Assembly (NCBI GenBank): GCA_037576195.1
Contig: CM075104.1
Location: 11,114,211 to 11,178,210 of the forward strand
Reading direction: 5' to 3'
Length of the DNA stretch: 64,000 nt
DNA from: Phytoseiulus persimilis
Taxonomy: Eukaryota; Arthropoda; Arachnida; Mesostigmata; Phytoseiidae
Numbering within the stretch: the stretch's first letter is position 1; each line of letters begins with the position of its first letter. Made by a program: the position numbers and the translations under genes. Below, piece after piece: positions 1-13,700 of this stretch. Below the pieces are notes generated by a model. The model saw nothing but the letters and a program-made list of their open reading frames with translations. It did not search any database and was not told the origin of the DNA.

Positions 1-3000
1 CGCGTACTTCTTTCTTCGGTGGCCTTCTCCCCGTCTGGCTTCCTGCCGGAGCCACCTCCGGTCCTATCCGCCGGCACGGGAAGCCGAACGCCGGGATTTC
101 CCCGACCGGGGAGAACATCGTTTGCATTTTTGATCGCGGATTCCGACCGGTCGGGATGATCACGCCCTTGTCGGACGGCTGGGAGATGCTGGGAAGAGGA
201 ATGGAACAACAGCTCGCCGCACAACAAACCAACCGCCCCGTACGTCTGGACGCCCGTTTGTCCGTCCGTCCGTCCGCCGTGAGTTTCCCTGGCTGCCCGC
301 CTGCTCGCTAGTCAACGGCCTTGGGCCCGCGGAGAGAGGCACTGCCAAGAGCAGCCGCTGGTGGTAATAGTTAGCGCTCACTCGTTCGTTCGTTCGGCTG
401 CTCGCTCGCTCGTCCGCGGGCTCGGCTTGGCTCGGCTCAGCTCGACCTTGGCTATATTATCATCTGATAGTTAAGCATCACAGTCACCGGCCTGCCAACA
501 CTTTTCGACTTTCAGGCAACGCTGCCGTTGCTCCCACTCAACGGGCATGCGTCGCGGTAGGCATTCGAAAGCAGGCCGAGAAACTCTCATTCGTTCAATC
601 AATCAGTCAGGAGCCAAACTGCACATTTGGCCCACAGCCTACCTGGCGAGCGCGAGGTCGTCTCCGAACGATGGATTTCTGCCGCCGGCCAACTGACCCA
701 CCCAGACGACCGACCGACCGTCTGCTTGCCGATCAAGGAAAGGAACAGGCCACCGACGGTTCTCCGCTACAACAATCCGAGTGTTTCGATTCGAGCCTAT
801 GTAGACATATATGTTCCCCATCGAGGAGCCTCCGTCATCGGCGTCCCCGTGTGTCTCGGGGCTCGCCGGACTCTGCGGAGGGAGGAATGCTCCTCGTGCG
901 AAAGCTCAGCCGAGCGATCGGCATCAATCGCGTGAAGAGGCGCGTTGGGCCACGGACCTCATATGGCATCCGGGCCGTGCTGTCGGACGAACACCCATTT
1001 CTAGCCCACCCACCGACTTTCTGTCCGTAACGGAGTGAAACTGATTGAGAAATCCATCGCCATCTCGGGTTGTGCTCCAATCTGCGAAGATCATTCCGCC
1101 TCCGCGGTGACAAGTTTCCTATTTCCTCGAGAGGGAGAGAGAGAGAGAGCACGGGAAGGAGAGCCACAGAGAGAATTCGGGAGAGTTATATAGCAGTAGC
1201 GAGACGATTATCTAACCCACGAGAGGATGCTTCCAGCGATGCTCGCTGAGGACGCCGGCGACGTGGACGCATTACCTTTAAAAGTAACGCTGCCTCATTC
1301 GGGCAACACAGCTTAATTTTGAGCAGGTATCATATCAACGAGACAGCGGGCCGGTCTGCCCGGTTGGCTCGCGCTCACTGTGCCAATGCGGCGCTGAGAG
1401 GCTTTTGAAGACTCTGGCTTCAAGCCTAAAATAAGGACATCTCGTGGCTAAGCTTGGTTAGATGGTTAGAGCGACCACGGAGGTCGAAGCCTTCTTCGGC
1501 GAACCCTGAGGTTTTCGAGCAAAGACTCGTCGGTCCGCGCGGACCGGTCCACCGCAGGATCCCCGCGCTTCCTCCTCCGGTGAGCGGTGTTCCTCGAGCC
1601 GGAACTGTCGATGATCTTGTGAGGGGGGGGGAGGGGGAACCCGCACACATCAGCCCCTCGAGCGCTCGAATGTAAAGTCGAACAGTTCCTCCGAGAGCTC
1701 GGTCGTCTCGCGGCGATATGGATGCTTCGAGGCTCCTGCTCGTATATCCCGTTCCGAGTTCGGGAGTTTGTGTGGAAAGCCGGCGACGCAAACACCGGGG
1801 ACCGGTATCGCGTGTGGAGCCTTCCTTCGCCCCATCCTGGTAGCGCGCTAGGCCGGAGGCCTTTCCTCTTTCGTCCGAAAATCAGGTCCAACTGCTGAGA
1901 CCGAAAACTGAAATTCACGCGCGACCGGCCGTGCATCTGTCCGGGTCTCAATCGGTTGATGGGAGATCTCGGTTCGCACTCTTCTCTCCTCCATGCAAGA
2001 TGAGAGTGATGTAACCAGAATCAAGGTCAAAGGCGAGTGCTGCTCGCCGACCTGACTGACTGGAGGGACGCGTTTTGGCCTGCCCGCCCGCCCGCTTGGC
2101 AGACAGCGCGGTTACGCTAGCGATGGACTGCGCTGCCGAATGCATGAACAGCGTTTCAATTCGCCGTTTTCAAGCACATGGTGGAATCGCTTCCGCTGTC
2201 TGAGAACATGCATGATTCGATCCGGTTGCAAACATGAACCGAATAGCTCCCCGCTGCGGATCTCTCATCACCGATCGACAGCGTGAGGCGCAGCACTCAG
2301 CCGGAAAATATTCCGAGTCTGCTCGCGGCGGACGGCCTCGCGCTGAGGAGCTCGATCGCAGTTAGGGTGATCTTCCCATGAACAAACGTGCGAATCTACG
2401 GCGCGCACGATGCGAGGGGCGGTTGCGAGCCGGAGCGGCAGCGCGAGTGTAGCCGCACGCGCATTCGCTAGGCCGTTCGGGCTCACTCTAAGAATGGTGG
2501 TGGCGGTGGTCGGCGTCGTTATTGTCGTCGTCGTCTTTGGATTGTTGTCCTTCTTCTTCCTTCCGTCCGCTCGTTCGCCAGAAGTCCCTGAATGGCAACG
2601 TAGACCCTCGTAGCGGGCATCAACCGCTCTCCCAAAAAGGGACAACTGTGCGCGGTTGTTATTGTCTTACGACGACAACTCTCTGCTCTCACGTGCGCCG
2701 TGCAGTTCGTTACGCGGGAACTGGGGTTTTCTGCTGTCTCGCCGCAGTCTCGGTGGCCTGCTGTCCCTGGTCGATGGCAACGGCCGGCGAGAGTTTTGTG
2801 TGGAATCCATCTGGCCAGACACTTCTGTCAGCTAGAGACCGAAACTATCGAACGCCAGCAACCTAGGTTGGAGGCAGCGGCGCCGCTGGCGGCGAGGGCG
2901 TTCGCGAGCCAGCAAGTGAACGAGCCCGCCAACGGGCGGTGGATGACAGAAGCCCCAAGGTCGGGGCCGACTATGTATTCGATGCACAACGTTACCGCGG

Positions 3001-4659
3001 AACAGAAGCAGGTCGCTGCCTACTTGTTGGTCGGATCAACCGACAGATCAAGCGCTGGACGGACCTACTGACGGACGGCTGCTTCGATGAATGAATCAAT
3101 GGCAGAAAGCGAACCATGTTCGAGTCTCTCAAGAGTTGTCCACAGGATCCGGCGGATATCCCTCGCCGGAGGAGCAGAGCGTGAGACCCGCATGGGGCCT
3201 TCGAGAGTTTTAGGAACTGTGGGGAGACTTCCGGAGTTCATTGCGCTGGGGGAACAAAATTTCGCTACGTCGATGCGTTCCAAGCACGATTCCGGAGGAG
3301 ACTCGGCTACTCTTCGGATATCCAACTCGATGACTCGACGGTTATAAGCCATCAATATTCGGTCGTTGAGTGATACTGCGGCTGGATCTCTGAGAATGAG
3401 TATTCGTTGGACGGTTTTCATTCTGGGATCACAGCCCGCTCGGGCGGCGGGGAATCGACGCATGCGCCACGGTCATACGTGACTTGCGCACTCTGCTCTT
3501 CTGTGTTTCACGCTTTGCAACGACTCCGCAAAGCTCCGCGGATTCGACCCGTGTTGCCAGCAGGAGCAATCTTGTGACAACGAGCTTGGAACTGTGCGCA
3601 ACAGGGAAGCACTGTGTGCTTACGAGGAGCGTCATCCGTGGCGGAACGTTTCCCGAACCCTCCTCACCACGGGAATATGGAAAATATCGAATGCATGAGA
3701 GGGTTCGAGGAGCGTTGATCTTCTGAGGCCAAGTCAACGGTAACGCCCCACATTTGGATCGCGTTCAGTGGAGTCAACCCTAGACTACTTTCCGCCGTCA
3801 TTGGACTGTTTCCAGAGGGTTTTGTTGACCGTCGCAGAAACCGTCGAATCGTGGAGTCCCGGTCATGGCACGGGAACTGCTCGAGACGGCAGTGAGCTCC
3901 ACGTGTGTTGACGGAGGATTAGTCGAAGGTTCAACGGATTCGGAGAGTGCGACGAAACGTCGCCTCAAGTGGACGACGGAGTCGGTTCTCGATGTTCCAG
4001 GACGCAGTTCAGAGTGGACTCCGAGGGCCAGTGAACCCCACCGACCACCCTGCCGTGGTGACACCAACCTCAACGGATGTGATGACAACACTCGGGAGTC
4101 TTGAAGCGATCAGATTCAGCCGTGAGAAATGGAGGAGATTCGGATTACGGACTTGAACTTGACGATAGTTCGCACCGGTGAGGATGGAGGACGAGAACAG
4201 CGACAAGGAACGACACGACGTCTTCGCAGACGATGACGACATCATGCGGCCATGGTCACCGGGCTGAAGCACTGAGACACTGAGACTTGATGAGAGGGAC
4301 TGGTCAACCAACGGTCGAACCACCGGCTGGATATCCAGCGACTGATCTGAGATCTCAACCAACGGTCACAACAACAACAACGTCAGCAAACAGAACACAC
4401 TCACTGTGGACACACCGGAACTCCGGACGCTCAGGGGAGCTCAGAGCACTTCATTCAGCGACTTCGGGAGGAGACAACACAGAGTGGCGAGCGAGCAGAG
4501 AGAAGCCCTATGATGAGCCCGTGAGAGAAGCGGAGAGAAGACAAACTGCAGCCGACACGGCCCTCGCATTCACTCACTCAGCTGCTTGCTCGCTCGCTCA
4601 CTCACTCGCCCGCCCGCCCGCTCACTAACGCGCTCACTCCTTTTTGTAAAGAACCACCA
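1..4659. other. Upstream region without a supportable gene
   Basis: I see no conserved domain on either strand in this stretch. The longest frames (for example 1466-1951 on the minus strand and 3065-3463 on the minus strand) have Arg/Ser-rich, shadow-like compositions. The segment holds short tetranucleotide stretches near 380-415 and 4575-4625 (TTCG, TCGC and CACT units) and a G/A-rich run near 1620. A tiny frame at 4183-4266 on the plus strand starts with ATG and encodes an acidic peptide, but nothing supports it as a gene. The region could be intergenic DNA or intron/UTR of an unseen gene. Confidence 0.5.
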
Positions 4660-5089
4660 TCAGCGGCAGCAGCACCACCGACGACAGCAACGACTGCCGC
4701 TGCTGTTTTCCAGCTGACCGAACGCTTGCACGACCGAGGGTTCCTCGATGCTGTGCGCCTCCCCGTATCCTTCACGGACAGTGGCCCCACCGCCGCTGTG
4801 GTTCTCCTGACTCTACCTCCTCGGATCTACTCTAGTGTCCCTGTATTCGGGGCGGCTTACTCTTTGCGGATCCTGCTGCTTTATCCAACGTTCTCACTTC
4901 CGACGCTGCTGTTGAGGGTGCTGATGTTGAGATCGTTTTTCGCGCTGCCGAGTTGGTTATTGCGGTCGGCGTCGCCGCAACGGAGGCAAGCCCCGCCGCC
5001 ACCTCTGTCGTTGACACCGCCTCCAGCACTGCCAGTCGTGGCACCAGCCGCGTGATCCGACGCTTCTCGTGTCCCAGCTGCCTCGCTCA
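4660..5089 (-). CDS. Coding-like island, product unknown
   Basis: Two frames on the minus strand look like protein-coding sequence but match no family I know. One runs from about 5089 to 4923 and is rich in Gly, Ala, Ser and Asn; a GTGAGA donor-like site follows residues NSSVG. The second runs from 4806 to a TGA at 4660, starting just after a CAG, and reads as a Gly/Glu-rich segment followed by a Cys/Arg cluster. Codons favour G or A in the first position in both. The splice phases of the two pieces do not join cleanly in my hands, so the exon structure is unresolved. The alternative is that trinucleotide-rich non-coding DNA is mimicking coding bias. Confidence 0.28.
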
Positions 5090-5699
5090 GGGTTTATTCG
5101 CTGTTGTTCTCGCTGCTGCAGCTGCTCCCACTCTCATCGGGTTTTCCCACTCCCGACGGTCTCGATGCTTTTGGTGCTGGAGAGACCCGACGCTCTCGGT
5201 ACTTCTGGCTCGGGGTTCGTCCCGCTGCCCTTGATGAACCGCTGGGAGTCCTGGCGTGATTGTTGACGTCGTCGTCGATGCTGAGCAAAATTCAGTAAGT
5301 GAGGTTACGAAGGGTAACGACGACAACAGTGTTAGCAGCGGCGGCACCAGCGCGGATCGCCGTTGTCGGCCTGCTGACGTCGCTCGCTTCACTCTTGCGG
5401 TGGTCGACAGTCAGTCAGTCGACAAGTTGTATAAGAGACTGGCGAACTGACTGCTGCCTGACTGACTGAGCACCCGACTGACAGACAGTCGGTTCGGCCA
5501 CTGGCGGAGAGACGGGACACTGGCGGCTCGAGGTGGCCTCGGTGACGGGGGGACGGCGGAGACGGGGGCTCGTTGTCTCGCAGGACCAGCCCTGAAGGCA
5601 TCGTGTGCATGTCAACATGCAGCCTCACGAACTCTTTCACTCTCTCACTTGCATGCTTGCTCGCTTTTCAGTGTGCTAACTCACTCATTGGCTCGTTTG

Positions 5700-5870
5700 C
5701 CTCCCGAGCCACACCGACGACCGACGGACGGACGGACTGGCGGACCGACAGACCGATCGACCCAGCGTACGACGGACTGACCAACCGTCCGATCGACCGA
5801 ACAAGCGACTGACCGACCGACGGCTCGACGGACTAACCGACCGACCGACCGACCGATGGATAGCAGCAAG
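5700..5870. repeat. Degenerate GACC/GACG tetranucleotide array
   Basis: The stretch is dominated by CGAC, GGAC and GACC units with interruptions, so a four-base period is visible for about 150 bp. A purer CGAC run sits near 5838-5853. The same unit recurs at 61.87 kb. All frames through it give repetitive Asp/Arg/Pro or Val/Gly/Arg peptides, which explains the open frames seen here. Confidence 0.8.
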
Positions 5871-7709
5871 GCTGGCCAATACGGACGCGGCGGCGACAGT
5901 GCTAGGAGCAGCAGCATTGCGCGGAGACCCTATGCGTCACTAGAAGGCGCCACGATCGCAGCCGGCTGTCATTGGAAGGATATAGCCATGCCTTACATTA
6001 GATTCATTCTATTGTAGAACAATCATAACAGAATGCGATCAGTGACCGCGGCGGACGACTCCCCCATCTCGGTGGGCAACTGTTCTGGGGGCTTCTTGGA
6101 AAGGCCGATGCCCCAGTAGGTGGCACGCCTCGATCGAGCTCTCCAACCCCGCTCGCGTGTCAGTAGATTCCTCGAATGTTGACGGCTACAGCCATCCGAG
6201 ATCACTCGGCGCCCGGCTCACTGTTGGAACTCCTTGGAGGAAAATGCATTTTCCTCGGTATGGCGATCAAGGGATCGATCGATCGAGAGATGCGCCGATC
6301 GCTGACTCGGCTGTAATCCTCCTTGTCTGTCCGTCCTTTCCTCCAAGAGAGAAGTGCCATGGATGAACGCCGTGAGTTTCGGCCTTTGGACCCTTCCTTT
6401 AGAGATGACCTTGCACACCGCTACCGCCGATGTTGCCGCCGAGGCTCCCGCAAGCGACGATTAACTATTTCTGGTTAGAACCGCTGGCACAAGCGAACCG
6501 GCCGGCAGGCAGCGGGCGGGCAGGCAGGCAACGAGCGAGTGGAAGAAACAGCCAGCCAGCCAGCCCAGCGAGCGGTGAGCCAACCAATCGGCCAACCAGC
6601 CACCTTGCCAACTAACCAACCAGTCACAAGAACAACAAATCATGACAAGACAATCCGTGGCGCGCGTGCGGCCCGGAGCTTCGGTTTTGGAAGCGCAACG
6701 CGCCCAGAAAACGTTGAGGAAGTGTTCTCCCGGTCAGTTTGTCTGACGGCGGAACCCATCATCCGATTCCAGCTGCCGAGCTTCCGTCCCCACAGCGGCG
6801 CCAAGAATCTCCCAGCGAGATGTATTTCAGGTGATCACGTCCGACCGTATCTGCTCGGACTTCGAGTTCATTCGCACGTTTCCCTCCCATCGATCCCGCA
6901 GCGATCCTACCCTAAGGCTCCTGCATGCTTCGAAGTCGTGAACAGTAGGTGCTCGAGAAAGCGGGCCAGAATCCATCGGAAGTTTTGTTCGACTCCACGG
7001 TGAATGCGGGAGCTTCGATGAGCACACGACCCCCAGGTGGAAGCACTGTCGACTGGGGTTGGAGTCTACCCTGCGGCCCCGGGGAGGGCGAAAGGCCCCT
7101 AAAATGGCGCCCCGAGAAGCATGTCAGCGGAAAAAAGAGATGGAACCGCCTACGGGGCTCAGGCGCAGACTGGGGGACCGAGGGCTTTCGGCTGGAGCAA
7201 AAGAGCTGCAGACAATCTCCTCGTTGGAGGCTGGTTCCTCTCCTGTCGAGGTCATCCTGAACAGAGTTCTGGTTGTCCTTAGTCTTCTCTCGAAGAGCAT
7301 TCCGCGATTCGCGCAACACTCCTTCGTCAAGCAGCTCAAGGCCACTTGACCTGCAGTGGTTTCGAATTGAGGAAATTGCCAGATCTACCCCTCGCTCCCT
7401 GGCAGGACAGTGCGGGCCGTTCGGGGTTGTGATCCGAGTCCACAGTCAGGAACAGGATGTGAAAAAAAACTCTCAGGATAGGTTTCTGATGACACCTGAA
7501 GCGGGTGTTCGTATGCGAGGCGTGTGAACTTGATTACACTCAGAGGATCCTGTCGGAACTCGAGAGCTCCACCACACCGAAGGCTTCGATTCATCATGGG
7601 GGCCTTCTGAAACGCGGGAACCCAGGAGTCAGACGTCGACTCTTCCTGCGGGAGGAGAACGTTTTCGTTTGTGAGGATTTCATAGTGTTTGAGTGGAACA
7701 CATTCAGCC
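5871..7709. other. Upstream interval of nervous wreck
   Basis: Nothing in this interval can be assigned to a gene. It contains a GCCA/GGCA-type array at about 6500-6610. It should include the promoter and any 5' UTR exons of the F-BAR gene that begins at 7710, but I cannot point to a core promoter element. Confidence 0.45.
6495..6615. repeat. GGCA/GCCA tetranucleotide-rich stretch
   Basis: The first half is a run of GGCAGGCAGCGGGCGGGCAG-like units and the second half switches to CAGCCAGCCAGCC and CAACCAAC units. The strand asymmetry therefore flips within about 50 bp. Confidence 0.7.
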
Positions 7710-10700
7710 ATGTCGGTGAAAGCTCAGCCTCCACCTAGAAAGGTAGATCTCGAATAGAACTGCGACTCTAATTACAGGCATGGGTCGTTCATCTTTCACC
7801 TCCCTCTCTTACTCGCGAGTTTCAGAAGATTCCGAGGGGATGGATGCTGCCTTGTTTTTCGATGGCAATCTGATGTCTTGAAGTCGACCCGTTGCACTCC
7901 TCCAGCAGAACCCACCGTTTCGAGTGAATCTACGCTAATTTAAGCTGCTTCAGTGCATTTTTCGGCGATATTCGTCGTCATGTTTGCCAACTCTATCTCG
8001 CTTGTGGAGGTGTTCGTTTCCTGCTTGTTTTTCTTTCGGCTTGAGGAAAATATTTGTGAGTGCAGAAGAGGACCGGAGCAATGATGAGGCTGCTTCGACA
8101 GCAGCTGCAACCCCGTGAAAGGCTGTAGGTGCTGCGCAGCGGAGTACATACTGAGACATTCGATTATATAATTCCACAGTGCGGATAGCCGTGATTCAGA
8201 CTCCTGTTTTTTGTGCCTTTAGTGGCCTCATGAGATGTGTGGTATCTAAGCTCAGTCGAGGAGCTACCGGATCGATTCCATCCTGAGCAGATTCTCGCTG
8301 AGCGTTGCGCACTTGGTGGCTTTGTCGTGAACTGCTGACTACAACGAGTCGAACATCGCAAGAAATGTGGGCGCACAATGTTGAAAATCCAACATTGCCT
8401 CGTCTTGCCGATTGCAAGTATGAACGACCCTCGAGTGAGGGTTCAATATACAAGCAGCAAGGGCTTAAAACCAACTCCGATCCTCTTGAACGAAGTGTTG
8501 CCTCAGCAGCATTATGAATGATGTGCTCGCATATTGATCATCGACTCGGAAACGGCGGTTTTCCGTGGCCCTGGTTTTCGACCGAGGCGACTGGAGAGGC
8601 CTCGATCCAGTTTATGCCGCGAAGCTGGCAGAATTCAAGCTTCGTTGGCAGCGTTTTCGTAAGGGCACGAAGTTGGAATTGATATTCCGGGGGCATCGGT
8701 CTTTCCTGATTCGTGAAGATCACGTAGCTCTGATTTCACTTCAACCACTCTTAAGGGATGCAGAAGAGAGCGCTGAATCGGTTCGACTGGGAGCGGGTAT
8801 CCGACGACGCTCCGACTGTCGGTAATCTGCTTCCAATCGCTGCTTAACGCCAGATGACGTAATGATGGCAGCTTCGGTTCCGTGGGGCGATTCCGTACGG
8901 AACGTCGCTTAACTTCTTTTCAGCGCTGTGGGTTTTGTAAATGTAATTCTCAGTTCAAATTGGCCTGATCCGATTCGATCTCAGTGTGCAGTCAGAGTTC
9001 CGGTACTCGCTCCCTCAGTGCTCGAGCGTTTGTATCGAACATGGATCTCTTCCTCTCAAATTAATTCTCTGTGGCAACTCTCGAGCCGTGATGCCCACAC
9101 GACCCTCGCTCGCTTGGAGCAAGACTGCTATGAGTTCACCTTTTTTCGCAGGTGAAGCTGTCCAATCATCTGAAAACTGTGCATTCAGAGCAACTGACGA
9201 GGCTTCATCTGAAGCATCAACAAGACACCGAGTTGTTGGATGATATCCGGTACGTCATGCGAGCCGAACTCCCTCGTTCTTTTCATGATGACACCACTCA
9301 AAGGGTAACACGCAAACTGTTTTTTTCGAACAGGAATTTCACCAAGATCCGAGCGCAAATCGAGAAGGATTATGGGACCGCCATGGTGAAGTTGGCAACA
9401 ACGTACCTCGCCAAGAAGCCTCCGCCTGGCATAGACTACAAAACTGAGGACAGAGCCGACATTAAGTGAGTAGAGATAGTTACAGCTAATACCGCTCTGC
9501 GGCGTAACAAAGGCTTCGGATCGATTAAGGAAATCAATTCTCGAACTATCAGTCGTTCCTGGCTGGTCATGACAGATCGTTACCTCGTGGATCGGTTGCC
9601 TGGCTCCTATCCTTTCCGGACGACTTCCCTAAGAGACCGTTCTCAAAAAAAAATCGGACAGATCTTTCCAATGATTCCCGCCGACTGCGCTACCGCTGGA
9701 AGCCCTGTCAGAAAAGAACGCCAGTCCATAGTCCGAGAGCTGCTCTTGCCTTCGAGACGCCTGCTGTGGGTTCAAACCCTGAGTCCCGATCAGCATGGCT
9801 GCCGAAACAATATGCGTTGTTGCTCAAAGTGATTCCACTCCGAGTCGCCGGCTCGACAGTCGAGCCCGGAATGGACCGGAATTCGCGAAGGCGGTGGTAG
9901 CGGTGACATATTTCACTTTCGGCCAGAACTGTGAGAGTGCGAGTGCATATGAATCCCCTTCCCGCATCCAATGGAATCATACGCGTTCAGAACGGCGAGG
10001 CTTCTGGGTTATTCCATCTCATCTGTTGATGATAATGGGCCATGGCGCCGCGGAGGGATGCTCGGCAACAAAGAAAGAAGTCATTACTGCCGATAATGAG
10101 ATTTCTCGCCCATTCAATAATTATTTATATCCTCCCGCGGATATCAATGTGTGCATGCATTGTTCCGGCTGGAGGATATTTCACAGAAGCCCAGCGTTTA
10201 ACTTATTTTCGGCGTCACCAACGCAACCGCGTGAAGTCCCTTGACATCGGGTTCCGCGTGCAACATCTGCGGAATTTCGAATGAAAGTCCATGCAGCTGA
10301 ATTCCGTGGACGAGCGAAGGCTTCCCCGTTCCGCGAGAATTCGCAGAGGGATTCCCCTCCACTCGGGACTGCGTTAATACGATATACACACACTTCGTAC
10401 CACACCCAACGGCGGCCCATTAGACAAAGGCCATTGTGAACTGGCCCGCTGATTCAACGTTACCACTCAACGCGACCTTGAGAACGATCCCCTGATACTG
10501 GCAACAGTGAATGAACCTGCTGTCCTCGCAGATGACTCAAGAGATCTGAACATATTCCACAAAAAAAATCTCCTCCCTTCGCTATGAGGCTGCGTGCACG
10601 ACGCGGACGCAACGAACGAAAGCAGCTGTTGTGGGGCATAACAATTTGATCTGGGATCGTTGGCGGTGACGATGAGGCAGGAATGCCGAAGGGCAGCAAC

Positions 10701-13700
10701 AAAGGATATATGTTGATAGCCGTTTGCGTGCGCAGCGGTGCGGATTCCGACGATTCGTCATCTCCGCAAAATGGAACAGGTTATAACTCCGTGCAGCCAC
10801 TTGAGGCCGTCAGAAAGCTCCCTGAGCGTCGCTACGTCACAAGCGCGGGCGATGATGAGCTCCTCGGATGCCTCCGTCGACACCGCGGAAAGACATTTCC
10901 CTCCGCTAGGGAACCTGGAAAATCCGCATACCTTCTCGCAGCCACCCGGATGAGAGAATATGTTCTTTTACAGGTCGGTCTTCGGAGTATGGCGTATGCT
11001 TCTTGATGAGAGTGAGAAGATTGGCAAGGCCAGGCTGGCGTCCGCAGATGTTTTCCAGAGCCGCATCTCCGAGAATGCCAAGAACACGAGACAGGCGAAA
11101 CTCCAGATTGCGAAACGCTGCTTTGACGCCCTCCGGAAATACCAGGAAGAAGTGCAACAGGTTGGTTGTGGTTCATTGGGAGCACGAAGCGGGGGCGCAC
11201 CGGGATTTCGAAAGCTTTCTGAGCCATCGAGGCGTGCGACAGATCCTCCGCTTACCTAAGTGTTCCGCAGGACTCTTGGTGGAGAGGGGAAGGGGTGAGT
11301 CGGTGACAATGTCTCATCTGAGGGGTTGCCTCTTTTTTTTGAATAGACTGTCCTGGAAGTTGACAAGACGAGAAAACTCTACTTCGAGGAAGAGCACATG
11401 GCCCACGATGCACGAGGCAAGGCGCATGACGTCGAGGAGAAACTCAAGAAGAAGAAAGGAGGAATTTTCTCATCGATATCTTCGCTCCAGAAGAAGAATG
11501 ATAAGGTTCGTCTGCCGCCTGGCCCTCCTCAAGTGAAGCTGGTAGATTTGCAGTGCGCAGAATGGGCCTCATGAGTGAACCGACCTCGATTTTCAGTTTT
11601 CAAGTCGGCGTGAAGCCTGCGACATACAATCGACGAAGGCCAGAAACGATTATATTCTTGCTTTGGCTGCCGCCAACGCCCATCAGAAAAGATACTACGA
11701 GACTGATCTCAGAGGTGGGTGCGGTCTGGGCGTGTTCACTTGATGTCTCAGAGGTCGGATAGAGATTCCGGATAGCGAGAAACGATTCCCAGAGAAAACA
11801 AGCCACTTCAAGTGTATCCGGTCATAAACCCGCCCCGTACGCTCAACATTCCCAACAAAGTAACGAAAAGAGCGGACAACAAAGCAGTCGACAGATCTTC
11901 GATATCGGTCGGACTTTAATCCTGTGATTACTTGCTGCAGACATACTCGAGAACCTGGATTGCGATATCTCGGAAAAAGTTCGTGAATATCTCGTCCTCA
12001 TGTCGCGAACCGAACTCCTCACCGTCGCTGCGTGCAGCTCGTCGTTCGGTCGGATCCAGGAAGAGGCTTCGAAAATCACGAGGCAGTATTCCATCGAACA
12101 GTATCTCGCGGAGAACCCGACCCTCGGTCAGAAAATCGACTACGACTTCGATGCATGCGACGGTGACGAAATTCGAATCATATGCACGGACCATCTCGCG
12201 GAGCACGCTCTGCAGAAAGACGCGAAACGCTGGGCGTCCGCATACATGAAAGAATGCCGTGTCCTGCGCGACTCCAACCGGGAATTGAACAAGCTCCTGA
12301 GCAAAAGAGACAAAGGCGAAAAGGTTCGTGTAGCATCTCCTGCCGACCGGTACTATGCTGTCCGAAGAATGTTGAGTGTCACTCGACTACTATCGGGGGA
12401 AAATCTGAAGAGCACGACTCGTCTCGCTTCCAGACCGTCGAAAACGTCAGCGGGGAGAGCGAAGATATCGATTCAAAGATTGAAGAGTACAAAAACATCA
12501 TCCGAAGAGCTGAAACTGGTCTCGTGAAAGCTGAAGCGCGACTCAACGCTCTGCGAGCTGGTCAAGGTAACTCGCAGGATAGAGTGGGTCTTCTCGAGCT
12601 GACAGATACAACGAAATGAATCGACCTACCGCTTCGTCTCAGCAAATCCTCGCCCCTCGGGACCACGATGACACTCTGTATGCTTCCCCTCCTCGGCGCA
12701 TGAAACACAAACGGAACTCTCGGTAATTGTCTCTGAATTCGTCCGCAGTTAACGTCGACGAATACTTGAGTTCTCTGGATATCGACTCACTCCAGATCGA
12801 GGAGCTCACACGGAAAGGAAGCACGGCGTCGAGACGAAGCTTTGACGTGAGTACAAAAAAGAAAAGATAGCAACCGGAGAGCCGACAAATTTTCTCCAAC
12901 GCCGGGGTCACGACATGTTCAGAAGACGCCGCTGTAGTTTCTCGGCGGCCGAACGAAGCCGTTCAACTAGGTTCCAGAATATCAGTTCGAGATAGAGCGG
13001 AAAGAGCTGAGGAGAACTCCACTCCGACGAATCTCGAATCTAGGTTGACCAAAATCACAATCGGAACTCGTCTCGTTCGAACAATCTGACCCACGAGGGT
13101 TGAGTACAACGAGCCGGGACGATTTCTTTCTGTCCAGAATCTGTCTCGGGCTATTCGATCCCCCGTGAGAGAGATTGTGAAACACGCCCCACGCTCGAAC
13201 GCCGTCAATTTCCCGAAGCGTGATTGTTTCGAGCTAAAGTGGGAGCATGGCGGTTCTACTGAATCGTCGAGTGTATGGATAGGTCGTCTGAGCAATCATG
13301 GAATGGATTCTATATTTAGGCACGGGAAGCGGAAGAACGACCCGATTCTCAATCAAGTGAGCCTGAGGAAGTTCGCCAGAGAGATTCCTATGACGAAGAC
13401 GTGCAAGCGGAAAACAGAAATAGCTCGCAGGTGAGGAGGACAGCGATGAGAGTTTCTCCTGTTTTCCATGTTGGCATATTCCCACACACTCCGAATCTGC
13501 TTCTCTCATGATATCACCGCGACTTCCAGAGCTATGAGGACTATCAGGAGCAAGACTACCAACAGGAAGAATCTCAAGGATATGGCCAAGAGGAACCAAA
13601 CACGTCATTCGTCGACCCGACCGCGGTCGATTGGGGAGAACCAGCCGCTCCGGTTACGGCAACGGAACAGCCGTTGAGCTATGGTACGATCTCGGTTAGC

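Noticed and set aside
1449-1520. tRNA-like text (GGTTAGATGGTTAGAGCG, resembling a D arm)
   Set aside because: I cannot fold an acceptor stem, a clean anticodon stem and a T arm with GGTTCGA around it.
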